Origin: Bradyrhizobium sp. SZCCHNS1050
GTDB lineage: Bacteria; Pseudomonadota; Alphaproteobacteria; Rhizobiales; Xanthobacteraceae
DNA: 64,000 bases
Reading direction: 5' to 3'
NCBI RefSeq assembly: GCF_032484785.1
Contig: NZ_JAUETR010000001.1
Coordinates: forward strand, 558,001 to 622,000
Part shown: positions 24,199 through 32,552 of the stretch, one piece after another
Layout of the letters: every line of letters begins with the position of its first letter
How positions within the stretch are numbered: position 1 is the stretch's first letter
Notes under the pieces: model-generated
The model's database searches: none
What the model was told of the DNA's origin: nothing
The model's input: the letters and a program-made list of their open reading frames with translations, nothing else
Program-made: the position numbers and the translations under genes

Positions 24199-25503
24199 AT
24201 GGCCACGACCATTGCATCTGAACCGAACAAGCCGAAACGGTCGCTCTGGAGCGTATTCCGGCTGTTGGGTCCAGGTCTCGTGACCGGTGCCGCCGACGAC
24301 GATCCGTCGGGAATAGCGACGTACTCCCAGGCCGGCGCGCAGTTCGGCTACGGGCTGTTGTGGACGGTCTTTCTGACAGCGCCTTTCATGATCGCGATCC
24401 AGCTGGTGAGCGCGCGCATTGGCCGTGTCACCGGCAAAGGGCTGGCGGCCAACATCACCGCGCTTGCGCCACGCGGCATCGTCTTCGGCCTCGTCGCGCT
24501 CCTGGTCGGCGCCAACACCTTCAACATCGCAGCCGACATTGCGGCGATGGCGGAGTCGCTGTCGCTGGTGATCGGCGGTCTCAATCATGAGCACGCGCTG
24601 ATCTTCGCCGCCGGCTCGACGCTGCTCCAAGTATTCCTGCCCTACCGCCGCTACGCACCCTTCATCAAGGTGCTGACCCTCAGCCTGTTCGCCTACGTCG
24701 CGACCGCCTTGATGGTCAAAGTGCCCTGGAGCACGGCGCTGCTCGCGGCGGTTTGGCCCAGCTTCTCGACGGAGGCCAACTATCTGCTGACGGTGGTGGC
24801 TGTGCTCGGCACCACCATCAGCCCCTACCTGTTCTTCTGGCAGGCCTCGCAGGAGGTCGAGGAGATGAACCAGGGCAAGGTCGACCGTCCCTTGCGCGAG
24901 CTGTCGAAGAAGGACCACCCCGACCTCCGACGGATCAGGATCGACACCACGATCGGCATGATCTTATCGAACGCGATCGCGTTCTTCATCATCGTGACGA
25001 CCGCCACGGTGCTGCACGCGCATGGCATCACCAGGATCGACTCGGCGACGCAGGCCGCCGAAGCCCTGCGCCCGCTCGCGGGCGACTTCACCTTCCTGTT
25101 GTTCGCGCTCGGCATCATCGGGACCGGTATGCTGGCGATCCCGGTGCTGGCGGGCTCGGCGGCATACGCCGTCGCCGAGATCTTCGGCTGGCACGCGACC
25201 CTGGAGGCCAAGCCAGACGAGGCGGTCGGCTTCTACAGCATCATCGCTGCCGCCACGATCATCGGCTTCGGGCTCGGCTTCACCGGCATCGACCCGATCC
25301 ACATGCTGGTGTGGAGCGCCGTGCTCAACGGCATCGCCGCCGTGCCGATCATGGCGATGATGATGGTGATCGTGTCCAATCCCAGGCTGATGGGCCGCTT
25401 CCGCGGACGGACCTGGCTGATCGCCCTGGGGTGGATGGGGACAGGTATCATGGCCATCGCCGTGCTGGCGCTGCTTTGGTCATTCGTCACGGGCCGCGCC
25501 TAG
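24199..25503 (+). CDS. Nramp-superfamily divalent-metal transporter-like protein with altered motifs
   Basis: This 434-residue inner-membrane protein has about eleven segments. The first segment has 'AADDDPSGIATYSQAGAQFG' where classical Nramp/MntH has the DPGN metal site. The sixth segment reads 'GIIGTGMLAIPVLAGSAAYA', where MntH has a Met-Pro-His motif. It therefore belongs to the large group of Nramp-related transporters whose metal is not proven; Mg2+ is known for some members of a related group. ATG 24199 has GGGGGAG at seven bases. It is divergent from the hybrid kinase. Confidence 0.8.
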   Translation: MATTIASEPNKPKRSLWSVFRLLGPGLVTGAADDDPSGIATYSQAGAQFGYGLLWTVFLTAPFMIAIQLVSARIGRVTGKGLAANITALAPRGIVFGLVALLVGANTFNIAADIAAMAESLSLVIGGLNHEHALIFAAGSTLLQVFLPYRRYAPFIKVLTLSLFAYVATALMVKVPWSTALLAAVWPSFSTEANYLLTVVAVLGTTISPYLFFWQASQEVEEMNQGKVDRPLRELSKKDHPDLRRIRIDTTIGMILSNAIAFFIIVTTATVLHAHGITRIDSATQAAEALRPLAGDFTFLLFALGIIGTGMLAIPVLAGSAAYAVAEIFGWHATLEAKPDEAVGFYSIIAAATIIGFGLGFTGIDPIHMLVWSAVLNGIAAVPIMAMMMVIVSNPRLMGRFRGRTWLIALGWMGTGIMAIAVLALLWSFVTGRA

Positions 25504-25613
25504 CGGCCATCGCATTTTCCTCTGCGTGGGCTGCAACGCAGTTGCACAACGTCATTGGTGCAATGCGGAACGTAAACTGTGTTAACAGTCCCGTTCCCGC
25601 CATCCCGCCGCGA

Positions 25614-25627
25614 TTGATGCCGATCAA
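25614..25627 (+). promoter_or_regulatory. FixK/FNR box TTGAT-GCCG-ATCAA before the malic enzyme
   Basis: This is a perfect consensus match. Centre 25620.5 predicts a transcript start near 25662. That lies past the first possible ATG (25646) and 20 bases before the TTG at 25682. Confidence 0.75.
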
Positions 25628-25681
25628 CGCCGGGCGCGCTCCGGTATGGCGGTGCTCGAACAAAGGACCTCGGAGACTGCC

Positions 25682-27331
25682 TTGACCCAGCCGCAACGCA
25701 TGAGCGCATCGACGCTACCCCCCTATTCTCCGCGCGGACTTGCGCTGCTGCGCGATCCGCTGCTCAACAAGGGCACCGGCTTTACCGAGCAGGAGCGCGA
25801 TGCGCTCGGCCTGCGCGGCTTCCTGCCCGCCGGGGTCATGTCGATGCAGGCCCAGGCCGAGCGGATCCTGGTCAATCTTCGCAGCCTGTCCAGCGACCTC
25901 GAGAAGTACGTGGCACTGAACGCACTGCATGACCGCAACGAAGCGCTGTTCTTCCGGGTGGTCTGCGACAACATCGACGAGATCCAGCCGCTGATCTACA
26001 CGCCGACCGTCGGCCTCGCCTGCCAGAAATTCGGCCTGATCTTCCAGCGTCCGCGCGGCCTGTTCATCTCGGCCAATGACCGCGGCCGGATCGCGGAGAT
26101 CCTCGCCAACTGGCCGTATCGCGCCAAGCTGATCGTCGTCACCGACGGTGAGCGCATTCTCGGGCTCGGCGATCTCGGCGCCAACGGCATGGGCATTCCG
26201 GTCGGCAAGCTGTCGCTGTACTCGGCCTGCGCCGGCATCCATCCGGAAGAGTGCCTGCCCGTCATGCTCGATGTCGGCACCAACAACGAAGAGCTTCTGG
26301 CCGACCCCTACTACATTGGGCTGCGCCAGAAGCGCCTTACGGGCGAAGCCTACGACACGTTCGTCGACGAGTTCATGACCGCGGCCCGCGCCGCCTTCCC
26401 GGGCGTGCTGATTCAGTTCGAGGACTTCGCCAATCACGCCGCATTCAAGCTGTTGCACAAATATCGCGACGACGCCTGCGTCTTCAACGACGACATCCAG
26501 GGCACGGCGGCGGTGGCGCTTGCCGGCTTGTTTTCGGCGCTGCGCATCACCGGCGGCAAGCTCCGCGACCAGACGGTGCTGTTCCTCGGGGCCGGCGAGG
26601 CGGCCACCGGCATCGCGGATCTCGTCGTCTCCGCCATGATGGCCGAGGGCCTGTCCGAAGCAGAGGCGCTGCGGCGCAACTGGCTGACGGACTCGCGCGG
26701 CCTCGTCATCAAGGGGCGAGAGAACCTGCACGGCCACAAGCTGCGCTATGCGCACGACCAGGCGCCGATCGCAGACTTCCTGACCGCGATCAGGACGCTG
26801 AAGCCGACCGCGATCATCGGCGTGGCGGCCGTCGGCGGCGCCTTCACGCCGGAAGTGCTGCAGGCCATGGCCGAGCTGAACGAGCGACCCATCATCTTCG
26901 CGCTCTCCAACCCGACCTCGAAGGCGGAATGCTCCGCGGAGTCGGCCTATCGCTATACCCAGGGCCGCGCGCTGTTCGCCTGCGGCAGCCCCTACGATCC
27001 GGTCAAGCTCGACGGCAAGACCTTCGTGCCGCGCCAGGGCAACAACTCCTACATCTTTCCCGGCGTCGGCCTGGGTGCCATCGCCAGCGGCGCGCGGCTG
27101 GTGACCGACGAGATGTTCATGGCCGCCGCGCATACCCTGGCGAACTGCGTCACCGGCGCCGATCTCGAGCAGGGCAGCCTTTACCCGGCGCTGCCGCGCA
27201 TCCGCGAGGTGTCTGCCTATATCGGCGCCGCGGTGGCCGGCGTTGCCTATCAGAACGGGCTCGCCACAGGGCCTGCGCCGAACGATCTGCTCGGCTTCGT
27301 CGAGTCGAAGATGTACGACGCCCGCTACTGA
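25682..27331 (+). CDS. NAD-type malic enzyme (malate dehydrogenase, decarboxylating)
   Basis: This protein is about 549 residues long and converts malate to pyruvate and CO2 with NAD(P). It has the long-form malic enzyme plan: 'YTPTVGLACQKF' and 'RGLFIS' early, metal/substrate region 'FEDFANHAAFKLLHKYRDD' and 'VFNDDIQGTAAVALAG', dinucleotide fold 'LFLGAGEAATGIADLV' and 'ALSNPTSKAECSAE'. I prefer TTG 25682 (GGAG six bases before it) to ATG 25646, which has no ribosome site and would lie upstream of the transcript start predicted from the FixK box; ATG 25700 is also possible. It supplies pyruvate, and so acetyl-CoA, from dicarboxylates, fitting the PHA genes and a low-oxygen setting. It converges on arginase across a hairpin-rich spacer. 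Confidence 0.92.
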   Translation: MTQPQRMSASTLPPYSPRGLALLRDPLLNKGTGFTEQERDALGLRGFLPAGVMSMQAQAERILVNLRSLSSDLEKYVALNALHDRNEALFFRVVCDNIDEIQPLIYTPTVGLACQKFGLIFQRPRGLFISANDRGRIAEILANWPYRAKLIVVTDGERILGLGDLGANGMGIPVGKLSLYSACAGIHPEECLPVMLDVGTNNEELLADPYYIGLRQKRLTGEAYDTFVDEFMTAARAAFPGVLIQFEDFANHAAFKLLHKYRDDACVFNDDIQGTAAVALAGLFSALRITGGKLRDQTVLFLGAGEAATGIADLVVSAMMAEGLSEAEALRRNWLTDSRGLVIKGRENLHGHKLRYAHDQAPIADFLTAIRTLKPTAIIGVAAVGGAFTPEVLQAMAELNERPIIFALSNPTSKAECSAESAYRYTQGRALFACGSPYDPVKLDGKTFVPRQGNNSYIFPGVGLGAIASGARLVTDEMFMAAAHTLANCVTGADLEQGSLYPALPRIREVSAYIGAAVAGVAYQNGLATGPAPNDLLGFVESKMYDARY

Positions 27332-27385
27332 GCCCGAGATCGCGGATGCCTCGGGCTCACCGAGGTCGAGTGAGGAGGCATCCGC
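27330..27385. terminator. Bidirectional hairpin region between convergent malic enzyme and arginase genes
   Basis: Two stems compete for the same bases. GAGCCCGAG (27330-27338) pairs with CTCGGGCTC (27350-27358); GCGGATGCCTC (27342-27352) pairs with GAGGCATCCGC (27375-27385). There is no T run, so termination may need a factor or be attenuation-like. Confidence 0.55.
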
Positions 27386-27386
27386 T

Positions 27387-28361
27387 CTATTGATCCGGAA
27401 CGATCGCATTGCTCGGCGTCGGCCGGTCCGTGATCTGCTGACCGAACAGGCTGGCGACCAGTTCGACGGCGACGCGCGCGGTCTTGCCGCGCTCGTCGAG
27501 GAACGGGTTGAGCTCGACGATGTCGACCGAACGGACCAGGCCGGAATCGTGCAGCATCTCCATGATGAGATGCGCCTCGCGATAGGTCGCGCCGCCCGGT
27601 ACGGTCGTGCCGACGCCGGGGGCGACCTCGGGATCGAGGAAGTCGACATCGAAGCTCACATGCAGGACGCCGTTCCGCGCACGAACCTTGTCGAGGATCC
27701 GGCGCATCAGCACGCCGACGCCGAATTCGTCGATGGCGCGCATGTCGGCGATGCTGATACGCCGGAGACGCAGCAGTTCCTTTTCCGCTCTGTCGATCGA
27801 GCGGATGCCGAACAGCTCCAACTGATCTGGGGTGATGGACGTGCGTGCCTCGTCGCCGAGCAGACCATCGAGACCCGGCTCGCCGCACAAGAACGCGGCG
27901 GACATGCCGTGCATGTTCGCCGTGATGGTGGTTTCAGGCGTGTTGTAGTCGGCATGTGCGTCGAGCCAGAGCACGAACAGCTCCCGCCCGATCTCGCGGC
28001 AATGGCGCGCGATCCCGTTCACAGACCCCATCGACAGCGAATGGTCGCCGCCGAGGAACACCGGGATGGCGCCGGTCTGCGCCAGCTCTTGACTGCGACG
28101 CGCCAGCACCCGCGACCAGCGCTGGATCTGGCGATAGTGCTTGGCCTTCATCGGCGGCTCGTCAACCTGCTCCGTGATGTCGGCGATGCCGACGTCGCCG
28201 TAGTCGGTGACGTCGAGCCCGAGGCTTTCCAGCACGGTGACGAGACCTGCGGTGCGCAGCGCAGCAGGCCCCATCAGCGTACCGCGGACCGACGCGCCGA
28301 GATCGATCGGCGCACCAAGGACGGCGATGCGATGTGGCGCTGTAAGGTCTGGAGAAGCCAA
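27387..28361 (-). CDS. Arginase
   Basis: This 324-residue enzyme hydrolyses arginine to ornithine and urea. The binuclear manganese motifs are intact: 'GGDHS' (near 105), 'DAHADYNT' (near 134) and 'SFDVDFLDP' (near 240), along with 'GLTVRE'-type segment 'GGATYREAH'. The start is a TTG at 28361 with AAAGGA eight bases before it. Agmatinase and ureohydrolases of other specificity share the fold, but 'NTPETTITANMHGMS' fits true arginase. It stands alone and convergent with the malic enzyme. It may release nitrogen from arginine. Confidence 0.9.
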   Translation of the reverse strand: MASPDLTAPHRIAVLGAPIDLGASVRGTLMGPAALRTAGLVTVLESLGLDVTDYGDVGIADITEQVDEPPMKAKHYRQIQRWSRVLARRSQELAQTGAIPVFLGGDHSLSMGSVNGIARHCREIGRELFVLWLDAHADYNTPETTITANMHGMSAAFLCGEPGLDGLLGDEARTSITPDQLELFGIRSIDRAEKELLRLRRISIADMRAIDEFGVGVLMRRILDKVRARNGVLHVSFDVDFLDPEVAPGVGTTVPGGATYREAHLIMEMLHDSGLVRSVDIVELNPFLDERGKTARVAVELVASLFGQQITDRPTPSNAIVPDQ

Positions 28362-28555
28362 GACGGAATCCTTTCATCGACGGCCGGTCGCCCAGCGTAG
28401 CGCGATTTTGCACCGCATGCTTCGCCAGCGACGTCTCGGTCCATGGGAACCAATCGCATCAGCCGGCATTTTCAGGAGCATTACATTCGCCCTCGGCCGA
28501 ATCGCGTCGGCACGGGGGTGCCAATCCGACGAGCCGCGGCAAGAAGGCAACGACA

Positions 28556-28816
28556 GTGAACAGCGAAACGTTCGAAACACCTCCACAGCCGGGCGTTGCC
28601 GAACGCGCGCTCGACACCGCGACGGACATGTCACACACACTCGGCGAGGTGGTGGGCACGCTGGGAGCGGCCGTCGACCGACTGAGCGAAGCGGCAAGGG
28701 CCGCGCGGCGGCCGGGGACCGCCCTGTCGACCATCAGCGCGATCACCCGCGAGGCGCCGCTCGCGAGCCTGTTCGTCGCCTTCCTGCTCGGGGTCACCGT
28801 CGCACGCCGGCGTTGA
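28556..28816 (+). CDS. Small membrane-anchored protein, ElaB/DUF883-like plan
   Basis: GTG 28556 has AAGG seven bases upstream. The 86-residue product has a Glu/Thr/Ala-rich helical part (1-65) and a C-terminal segment 'LASLFVAFLLGVTVARRR' that would anchor it in the inner membrane with the basic end inside. The plan matches the product of 6601-6870. The function is unknown. It lies 10 bases from the convergent OpgC-like gene. Confidence 0.65.
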   Translation: MNSETFETPPQPGVAERALDTATDMSHTLGEVVGTLGAAVDRLSEAARAARRPGTALSTISAITREAPLASLFVAFLLGVTVARRR

Positions 28817-28826
28817 GGAGCGGTGG

Positions 28827-30029
28827 TCAGAACAGCCGCGGCCCGCGCCGGTCGAGCTGTGATTCCCATGTCAGCAGCGTGGCCGCGATGGTCATGATCG
28901 CGATCCCGGCGACACTGATCAGCAGCTGCATCGCCAACCCGCTCGCCACGTCGGTCAGAATGACCTGGCCGAGGAAGGCCAGCAGCACACCCTGGCAATA
29001 GATCGGGAGCGAGTTCTCGCCGCACCTGATCATGGCCGTCATCAGCGGACGAATCGGCCCCTTCCAGTCCCGCGGCGCCAGCCGCGACACCACGAAGGCA
29101 AGCGCCAGGAAGTGCAAGAGCCGCACCGGCGCCAGGTGGCTCTTGTAGATCGGATAGATCAGGCCGTTGATGGCCGACGGGATCAGGTTCTCGAGACTCT
29201 TGAACTCCCAGCTGAGCGCCATCAACAGGCTGAACGCGAGATAGGTGATCGCCACGATCAACAGCGCTCGCGAGTCGAGGAGCGGACGCAGGCGCGTGGT
29301 GCCGGCACAGCCGTACCAGGCGCCGATCACGAACAGGAACTGCCAGGCGAACGGATTGAAATACAGTTCGCCGCTCGGCCACGCCGGCACCTGCCAGCTG
29401 AACAGCTGAACCATCATGTAGAGCAGGAATGAAAGCACCAGCGTCAACGTCGCGCTGGTGATCATCAGCCACAGGATGACGGGAAAGCAGATGTGCAGGA
29501 TTGCGAACGTCAGCAGGATGTCGGTGTTGACGGGCGCGAATTGCAGCAGCGCCACATGCACCAGCGTGGGCCCGGGCTCGCGAAAGAAGAAGCCGGTGTT
29601 GGTCTCGTCGACGAAGCGCGTGCCGCCGCCGATCACCCAGACCAGCGCCGCATAGGCGAGCAGCAGCACCAGGAACGCCGCATAGATCTCCCAGGCGCGC
29701 CGCAGCGCCCGCACCACCGTGGTCGCCCAGCCCTGCTTCGGCAGCGCTCCGCCATAGGCGAGCATGCAGGTGTAGCCGGAGACGAAGACGAACACCTCGG
29801 AGGTGTCGCTGAAGCCGTAGTTGCGCAGCGTCAGCCACGCCAGCGAATTGTCCGGAACATGATCGATGAAGATGAACCAAAGGGCGAGCCCCCGGAACGC
29901 GTCGACCCGGAGGTCACGACCTCGGTTGCCGTTGCCGGCTGCCACGCTATCTGTCTTCGCCAGCTCTTGATCATCGGCAAGCAAGATGGACCTCGTCTCG
30001 GGATGGCGGACTAACATCGACTCCGGCAT
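28827..30029 (-). CDS. OpgC-like membrane acyltransferase
   Basis: This 400-residue integral membrane protein has about ten segments. 'RDLRVDAFRGLALWFIFIDH' is the hallmark of OpgC (acyltransferase-3 superfamily) proteins, which add succinyl or other acyl groups to osmoregulated periplasmic glucans. Further typical parts are 'SEVFVFVSGYTCMLAYG' and 'GENSLPIYCQGVLLAFLGQ'. ATG 30029 with AAGGCA before it is chosen; the frame's upstream 63 codons lack membrane-protein character. It stands as a single gene. Confidence 0.85.
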   Translation of the reverse strand: MPESMLVRHPETRSILLADDQELAKTDSVAAGNGNRGRDLRVDAFRGLALWFIFIDHVPDNSLAWLTLRNYGFSDTSEVFVFVSGYTCMLAYGGALPKQGWATTVVRALRRAWEIYAAFLVLLLAYAALVWVIGGGTRFVDETNTGFFFREPGPTLVHVALLQFAPVNTDILLTFAILHICFPVILWLMITSATLTLVLSFLLYMMVQLFSWQVPAWPSGELYFNPFAWQFLFVIGAWYGCAGTTRLRPLLDSRALLIVAITYLAFSLLMALSWEFKSLENLIPSAINGLIYPIYKSHLAPVRLLHFLALAFVVSRLAPRDWKGPIRPLMTAMIRCGENSLPIYCQGVLLAFLGQVILTDVASGLAMQLLISVAGIAIMTIAATLLTWESQLDRRGPRLF

Positions 30030-30359
30030 GTCGTGCCTTGATATCTCCTGCCGGCCATCGATCGGAACTCGAATCCGCCACACGCGTCGTCCGCCCTTCT
30101 GGCAGATTTCGGGCCCTTGAACGCAGCCCCCGTCTGCGTCTTCAGGCTGCCCCGCGATTTCCGCCGATTGTGCACGGCCGATATCCGCACCGGAAAAGTG
30201 TGCACGGAAGCCGGGCACCTGCGGAACATTGTCGGCATGGTGGTGTTAACCCTCTAACCACCGCGGAGCTGGCAATTGTTCCAGTCCCGTATTTGCCCGG
30301 ATTGATTGTAGATTGGTTAGACATTGACTTTGAGTGGAAGTGTTGACAGGGGGGGTTCC
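30030..30359. other. Intergenic region, no gene seen
   Basis: These are 330 bases of divergent spacer. I see an AT-rich stretch (30285-30325, 'GATTGATTGTAGATTGG') that could hold promoters, but no clear box, repeat or gene. Confidence 0.4.
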
Positions 30360-30608
30360 GTGATCCACCGAGGTGTTCAATATACCGTCGTGGCGACTGC
30401 TGAACCGGACATTTGGGAATGGCGGTACGAGTTTGGCGATCAGATCAAGACCGGACGCACCCAGACCAGACTCGCTGCGCTCGCAGCGCGGCGCGTGAAG
30501 TCGAAGATCGATGCGGCCCTCCGTGCGGCCCAGACGGGTTCCGTGTCCACGGTAAACGTTGCCGAACGGATCGGCAGGGCGAAGGCCGCATCGCATAGCC
30601 TGACCTGA
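30360..30608 (+). CDS. Hypothetical protein (82 residues)
   Basis: GTG 30360 lies behind a G-rich ribosome site (AGGGGGGG). The product is soluble: 'VIHRGVQYTVVATAEPDIWE' and 'WRYEFGDQIKTGRTQ' form a likely beta-sheet, followed by a basic helix rich in Arg/Lys/Ala. I recognise similar short proteins in Bradyrhizobium without known function. Confidence 0.6.
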   Translation: MIHRGVQYTVVATAEPDIWEWRYEFGDQIKTGRTQTRLAALAARRVKSKIDAALRAAQTGSVSTVNVAERIGRAKAASHSLT

Positions 30609-30700
30609 CATTCTGTCCTCCGGCAGTCCGGCACGCGCCGGTCGCCTCATCGTCTGTTGAGACAGATCAAGGCATCGATGCCGGCATTTGTCATGTTCAG

Positions 30701-30907
30701 ATGATGGAAACTCTCGTTTTTCGCTGCTCCCAGACGGGATCGAACGTTCAGATCGACTTGGCCGCACCGGTTCTTGCCGACCAGTTCGATGCCTATGAGG
30801 CGGCCGCATGCCCAGCATGTGGCGGTACGCATCTCGTCAACAGGCTGAGCGGAAAGATGCTGAGCGACAGGGAGGGCTCGACATGTCCTACGTTGCGGAA
30901 GAGTTGA
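30701..30907 (+). CDS. Small zinc-ribbon-like protein
   Basis: The product is 67-68 residues (ATG 30701 or 30704). It starts 'METLVFRCSQTGSNVQIDL', with a first Cys near residue 9, and has 'CPACGGTHLVNRLSGKML' later, so a one-and-a-half knuckle metal site is possible. Related small rhizobial proteins share F-[KR]-C-P-x-T-G and C-P-A-C-x-x-x-H. A TTGAG-ACAG-ATCAA near-match to the FixK box lies at 30657-30670. It is too close to the start for the usual spacing. The last 25 bases overlap the next small gene. Confidence 0.55.
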   Translation: MMETLVFRCSQTGSNVQIDLAAPVLADQFDAYEAAACPACGGTHLVNRLSGKMLSDREGSTCPTLRKS

Positions 30908-31035
30908 CGATCACCGCCTCGACCGACGTGTCTCGCCCGGCCGATATGTCTTGGCTGCGCCGCGCGACCGCGCTCCTGAAGGCAATCGTCAGCCGGATCG
31001 ACCTGTCCCACTTTCCCAAATCATGCTGTAATTGA
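30883..31035 (+). CDS. Possible 50-residue protein overlapping the zinc-ribbon gene
   Basis: ATG 30883 has GGGAGGG at seven bases. It overlaps the end of the preceding gene by 25 bases in another frame. The product is 'MSYVAEELTITASTDVSR...' followed by an amphipathic helix and 'SCCN' at the end. It has no recognised family. Confidence 0.4.
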   Translation: MSYVAEELTITASTDVSRPADMSWLRRATALLKAIVSRIDLSHFPKSCCN

Positions 31036-31185
31036 CGTCGAGATTCATCGACGTGCCGCGCGTGCCTGCGAGACGGAGCCGCCAAGACGCTCCTCTCCGG
31101 GGGCGAAACATTCCTTCGTGAGCCACCCGCCGTCACTCCGGCGAGGTATGCCACCACTCGACAGACAAAGATCAGGAGTTCCTTG

Positions 31186-31500
31186 ATGCACGCCTCGGTG
31201 ATGAGAGTTATGGCGATCGCGATCGCAGCTGCGGCGTCGACACCGGCCTGGGCCGCCGATCCGGATCACGGCGGAGATCTGGCCCGTCGCTGGTGCGCCT
31301 CGTGCCACCTCATCGAGGGGACGCAGAAGCAGGCCAGCGCGGACGTTCCCTCCTTCGCCCAGATTGCTCAGAGAACGGATTTCACGCCGGAGAAGGTCGC
31401 GTTTTTCCTGCTCGACCCGCATCCGAAGATGCCAAGCTTCCCGCTCAACCGGCTGGAGGCAGCCGACATCGCCGCCTATATCGGCAGCCTGCGAAGATAG
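31186..31500 (+). CDS. Small periplasmic c-type cytochrome
   Basis: The 104-residue precursor has a signal peptide (about 1-24, ending 'STPAWAAD'). A heme motif CASCH covers residues 37-41, and a probable axial Met lies in 'HPKMPSFPLNR'. It is a one-heme class I cytochrome c, similar in length and layout to the protein at 3089-3406 but clearly different in sequence. ATG 31186 has AGGAG seven bases upstream. No FixK box is visible before it. Confidence 0.85.
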   Translation: MHASVMRVMAIAIAAAASTPAWAADPDHGGDLARRWCASCHLIEGTQKQASADVPSFAQIAQRTDFTPEKVAFFLLDPHPKMPSFPLNRLEAADIAAYIGSLRR

Positions 31501-31610
31501 GGCTGGGCTCTTTTTCGCCCGTCTCGTCCGCTCGCATCCATTCGGCGGCAGCGCTGCCGCCGAGCTCCGTCCATGCAGACCGTCGCTCCTGCGACGGCGA
31601 GGCTCGCGCT

Positions 31611-31964
31611 TCAGCTCTTGGGCTCGGTCGCCTTGCTCGCGGCGGACATGATGCTCGCCGTGATCGTCTTCATGTGTTCACCGGCGTTGGTGAACTGGCT
31701 GCGCAGGAACTCGGACTGGATCCGCATCGCCTCCTCGAGCTCGGTGGCGTGAACCAGCTTTCGAGCGTGCTCGAAGGCCGTCTTGATGTTCTGCTCGGTA
31801 AGAGTGAGCGCCTGCTTGGACATGTCGGCGGCAGGCCCGGGAACTGTGCCGATCGACTTGCCGGCTGCGTCGAAGAACATCTCGAATGCTTTTTCAGCCT
31901 GCGAGATGGTCTTTTCGGCCAGGTCCCGCAGTTCAGCGGGCACTTCCAGTTTGGTTTGGGTCAT
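31611..31964 (-). CDS. Phasin-family protein
   Basis: This 117-residue helical protein starts 'MTQTKLEVPAELRDLAEKTI' and contains 'QAEKAFEMFFDAAGK' and 'NAGEHMKTITASIMSA', the Phasin_2 family pattern common in Bradyrhizobium. It probably binds PHA granules. It is a second phasin beside the one at 14841-15203. ATG 31964 has GGAGGAAG upstream. Confidence 0.85.
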   Translation of the reverse strand: MTQTKLEVPAELRDLAEKTISQAEKAFEMFFDAAGKSIGTVPGPAADMSKQALTLTEQNIKTAFEHARKLVHATELEEAMRIQSEFLRSQFTNAGEHMKTITASIMSAASKATEPKS

Positions 31965-32064
31965 CGTTGCTTCCTCCACGACAGATCCAACTACCACATC
32001 CGACTCCCTGCGTCGCCGTACAAATGGATGCGGAGGAAAGCCGCCAGCGGCTGTCAGAATGCGG

Positions 32065-32355
32065 CTATACGTTGACGCGCAATCTGCAAAGCGTATTCGA
32101 TCGAAGCGAGGTGACGATCATAGATCCGTCGCGCGCGCTCGTCCGCAACAGGCCCGAGAGCTCTCGCGCATGCTGCAGGGCAAGATCGAGGAGGAGGACA
32201 GTTTTTCTCGCATCCTCCCTGACGCTGAATGCACCGACTCGCACGGTGTCCATGAGGCCAGCACCGGCCACCACAACCACCGCCTTCTGCTCAGCGCTCG
32301 CAAAGGCGGCCTCAGGAGAGAGTGTCCTCGTGCGAAAGGGAACGATGTTGGTCAT
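32065..32355 (-). CDS. Hypothetical protein (96 residues)
   Basis: ATG 32355 follows AAAGG. The product starts 'MTNIVPFRTRTLSPEAAFAS' and has a hydrophobic strand 'KAVVVVAGAGLMDTVRVG' and a helical region 'LLLDLALQHARELSGLL'. It may be a small soluble protein of mixed alpha/beta fold. I do not recognise it. Confidence 0.5.
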   Translation of the reverse strand: MTNIVPFRTRTLSPEAAFASAEQKAVVVVAGAGLMDTVRVGAFSVREDARKTVLLLDLALQHARELSGLLRTSARDGSMIVTSLRSNTLCRLRVNV

Positions 32356-32552
32356 TGGCCTTTCCCCTCGGCGGAGGCGGATCTGCATCAAATTTTCAGC
32401 ATTATACACATGGCCTTTTACGGAAGGCTTTGAGCGCTCGCATAAGGCATGGCCGCACCGGCCTCAAAGCGAGCGGCGGGATTGACCCGAAAGCAAAGGA
32501 AAGGGCGCCGAGTCCGGCGAGTCTTGTCAGCCCCGGTTGCGGCAAGCGCCGC

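Noticed and set aside
20176..24918. Full 1580-codon frame of the hybrid kinase
   Set aside because: The part beyond 24033 overlaps the divergent Nramp-like gene and has no protein character; ATG 24033 has a good ribosome site and begins the sensor domain.
25715..27649. 644-codon frame opposite the malic enzyme
   Set aside because: It is a shadow frame; the malic enzyme motifs are all on the plus strand.
28459..29880. 473-codon frame overlapping the OpgC-like gene
   Set aside because: It is in another frame of the same strand with His/Arg/Gly-rich composition; OpgC motifs lie in the chosen frame.
30657..30670. TTGAG-ACAG-ATCAA as a functional FixK box
   Set aside because: It has one mismatch and lies only 31 bases before the start codon, unlike the other sites; kept as a note with the zinc-ribbon gene only.
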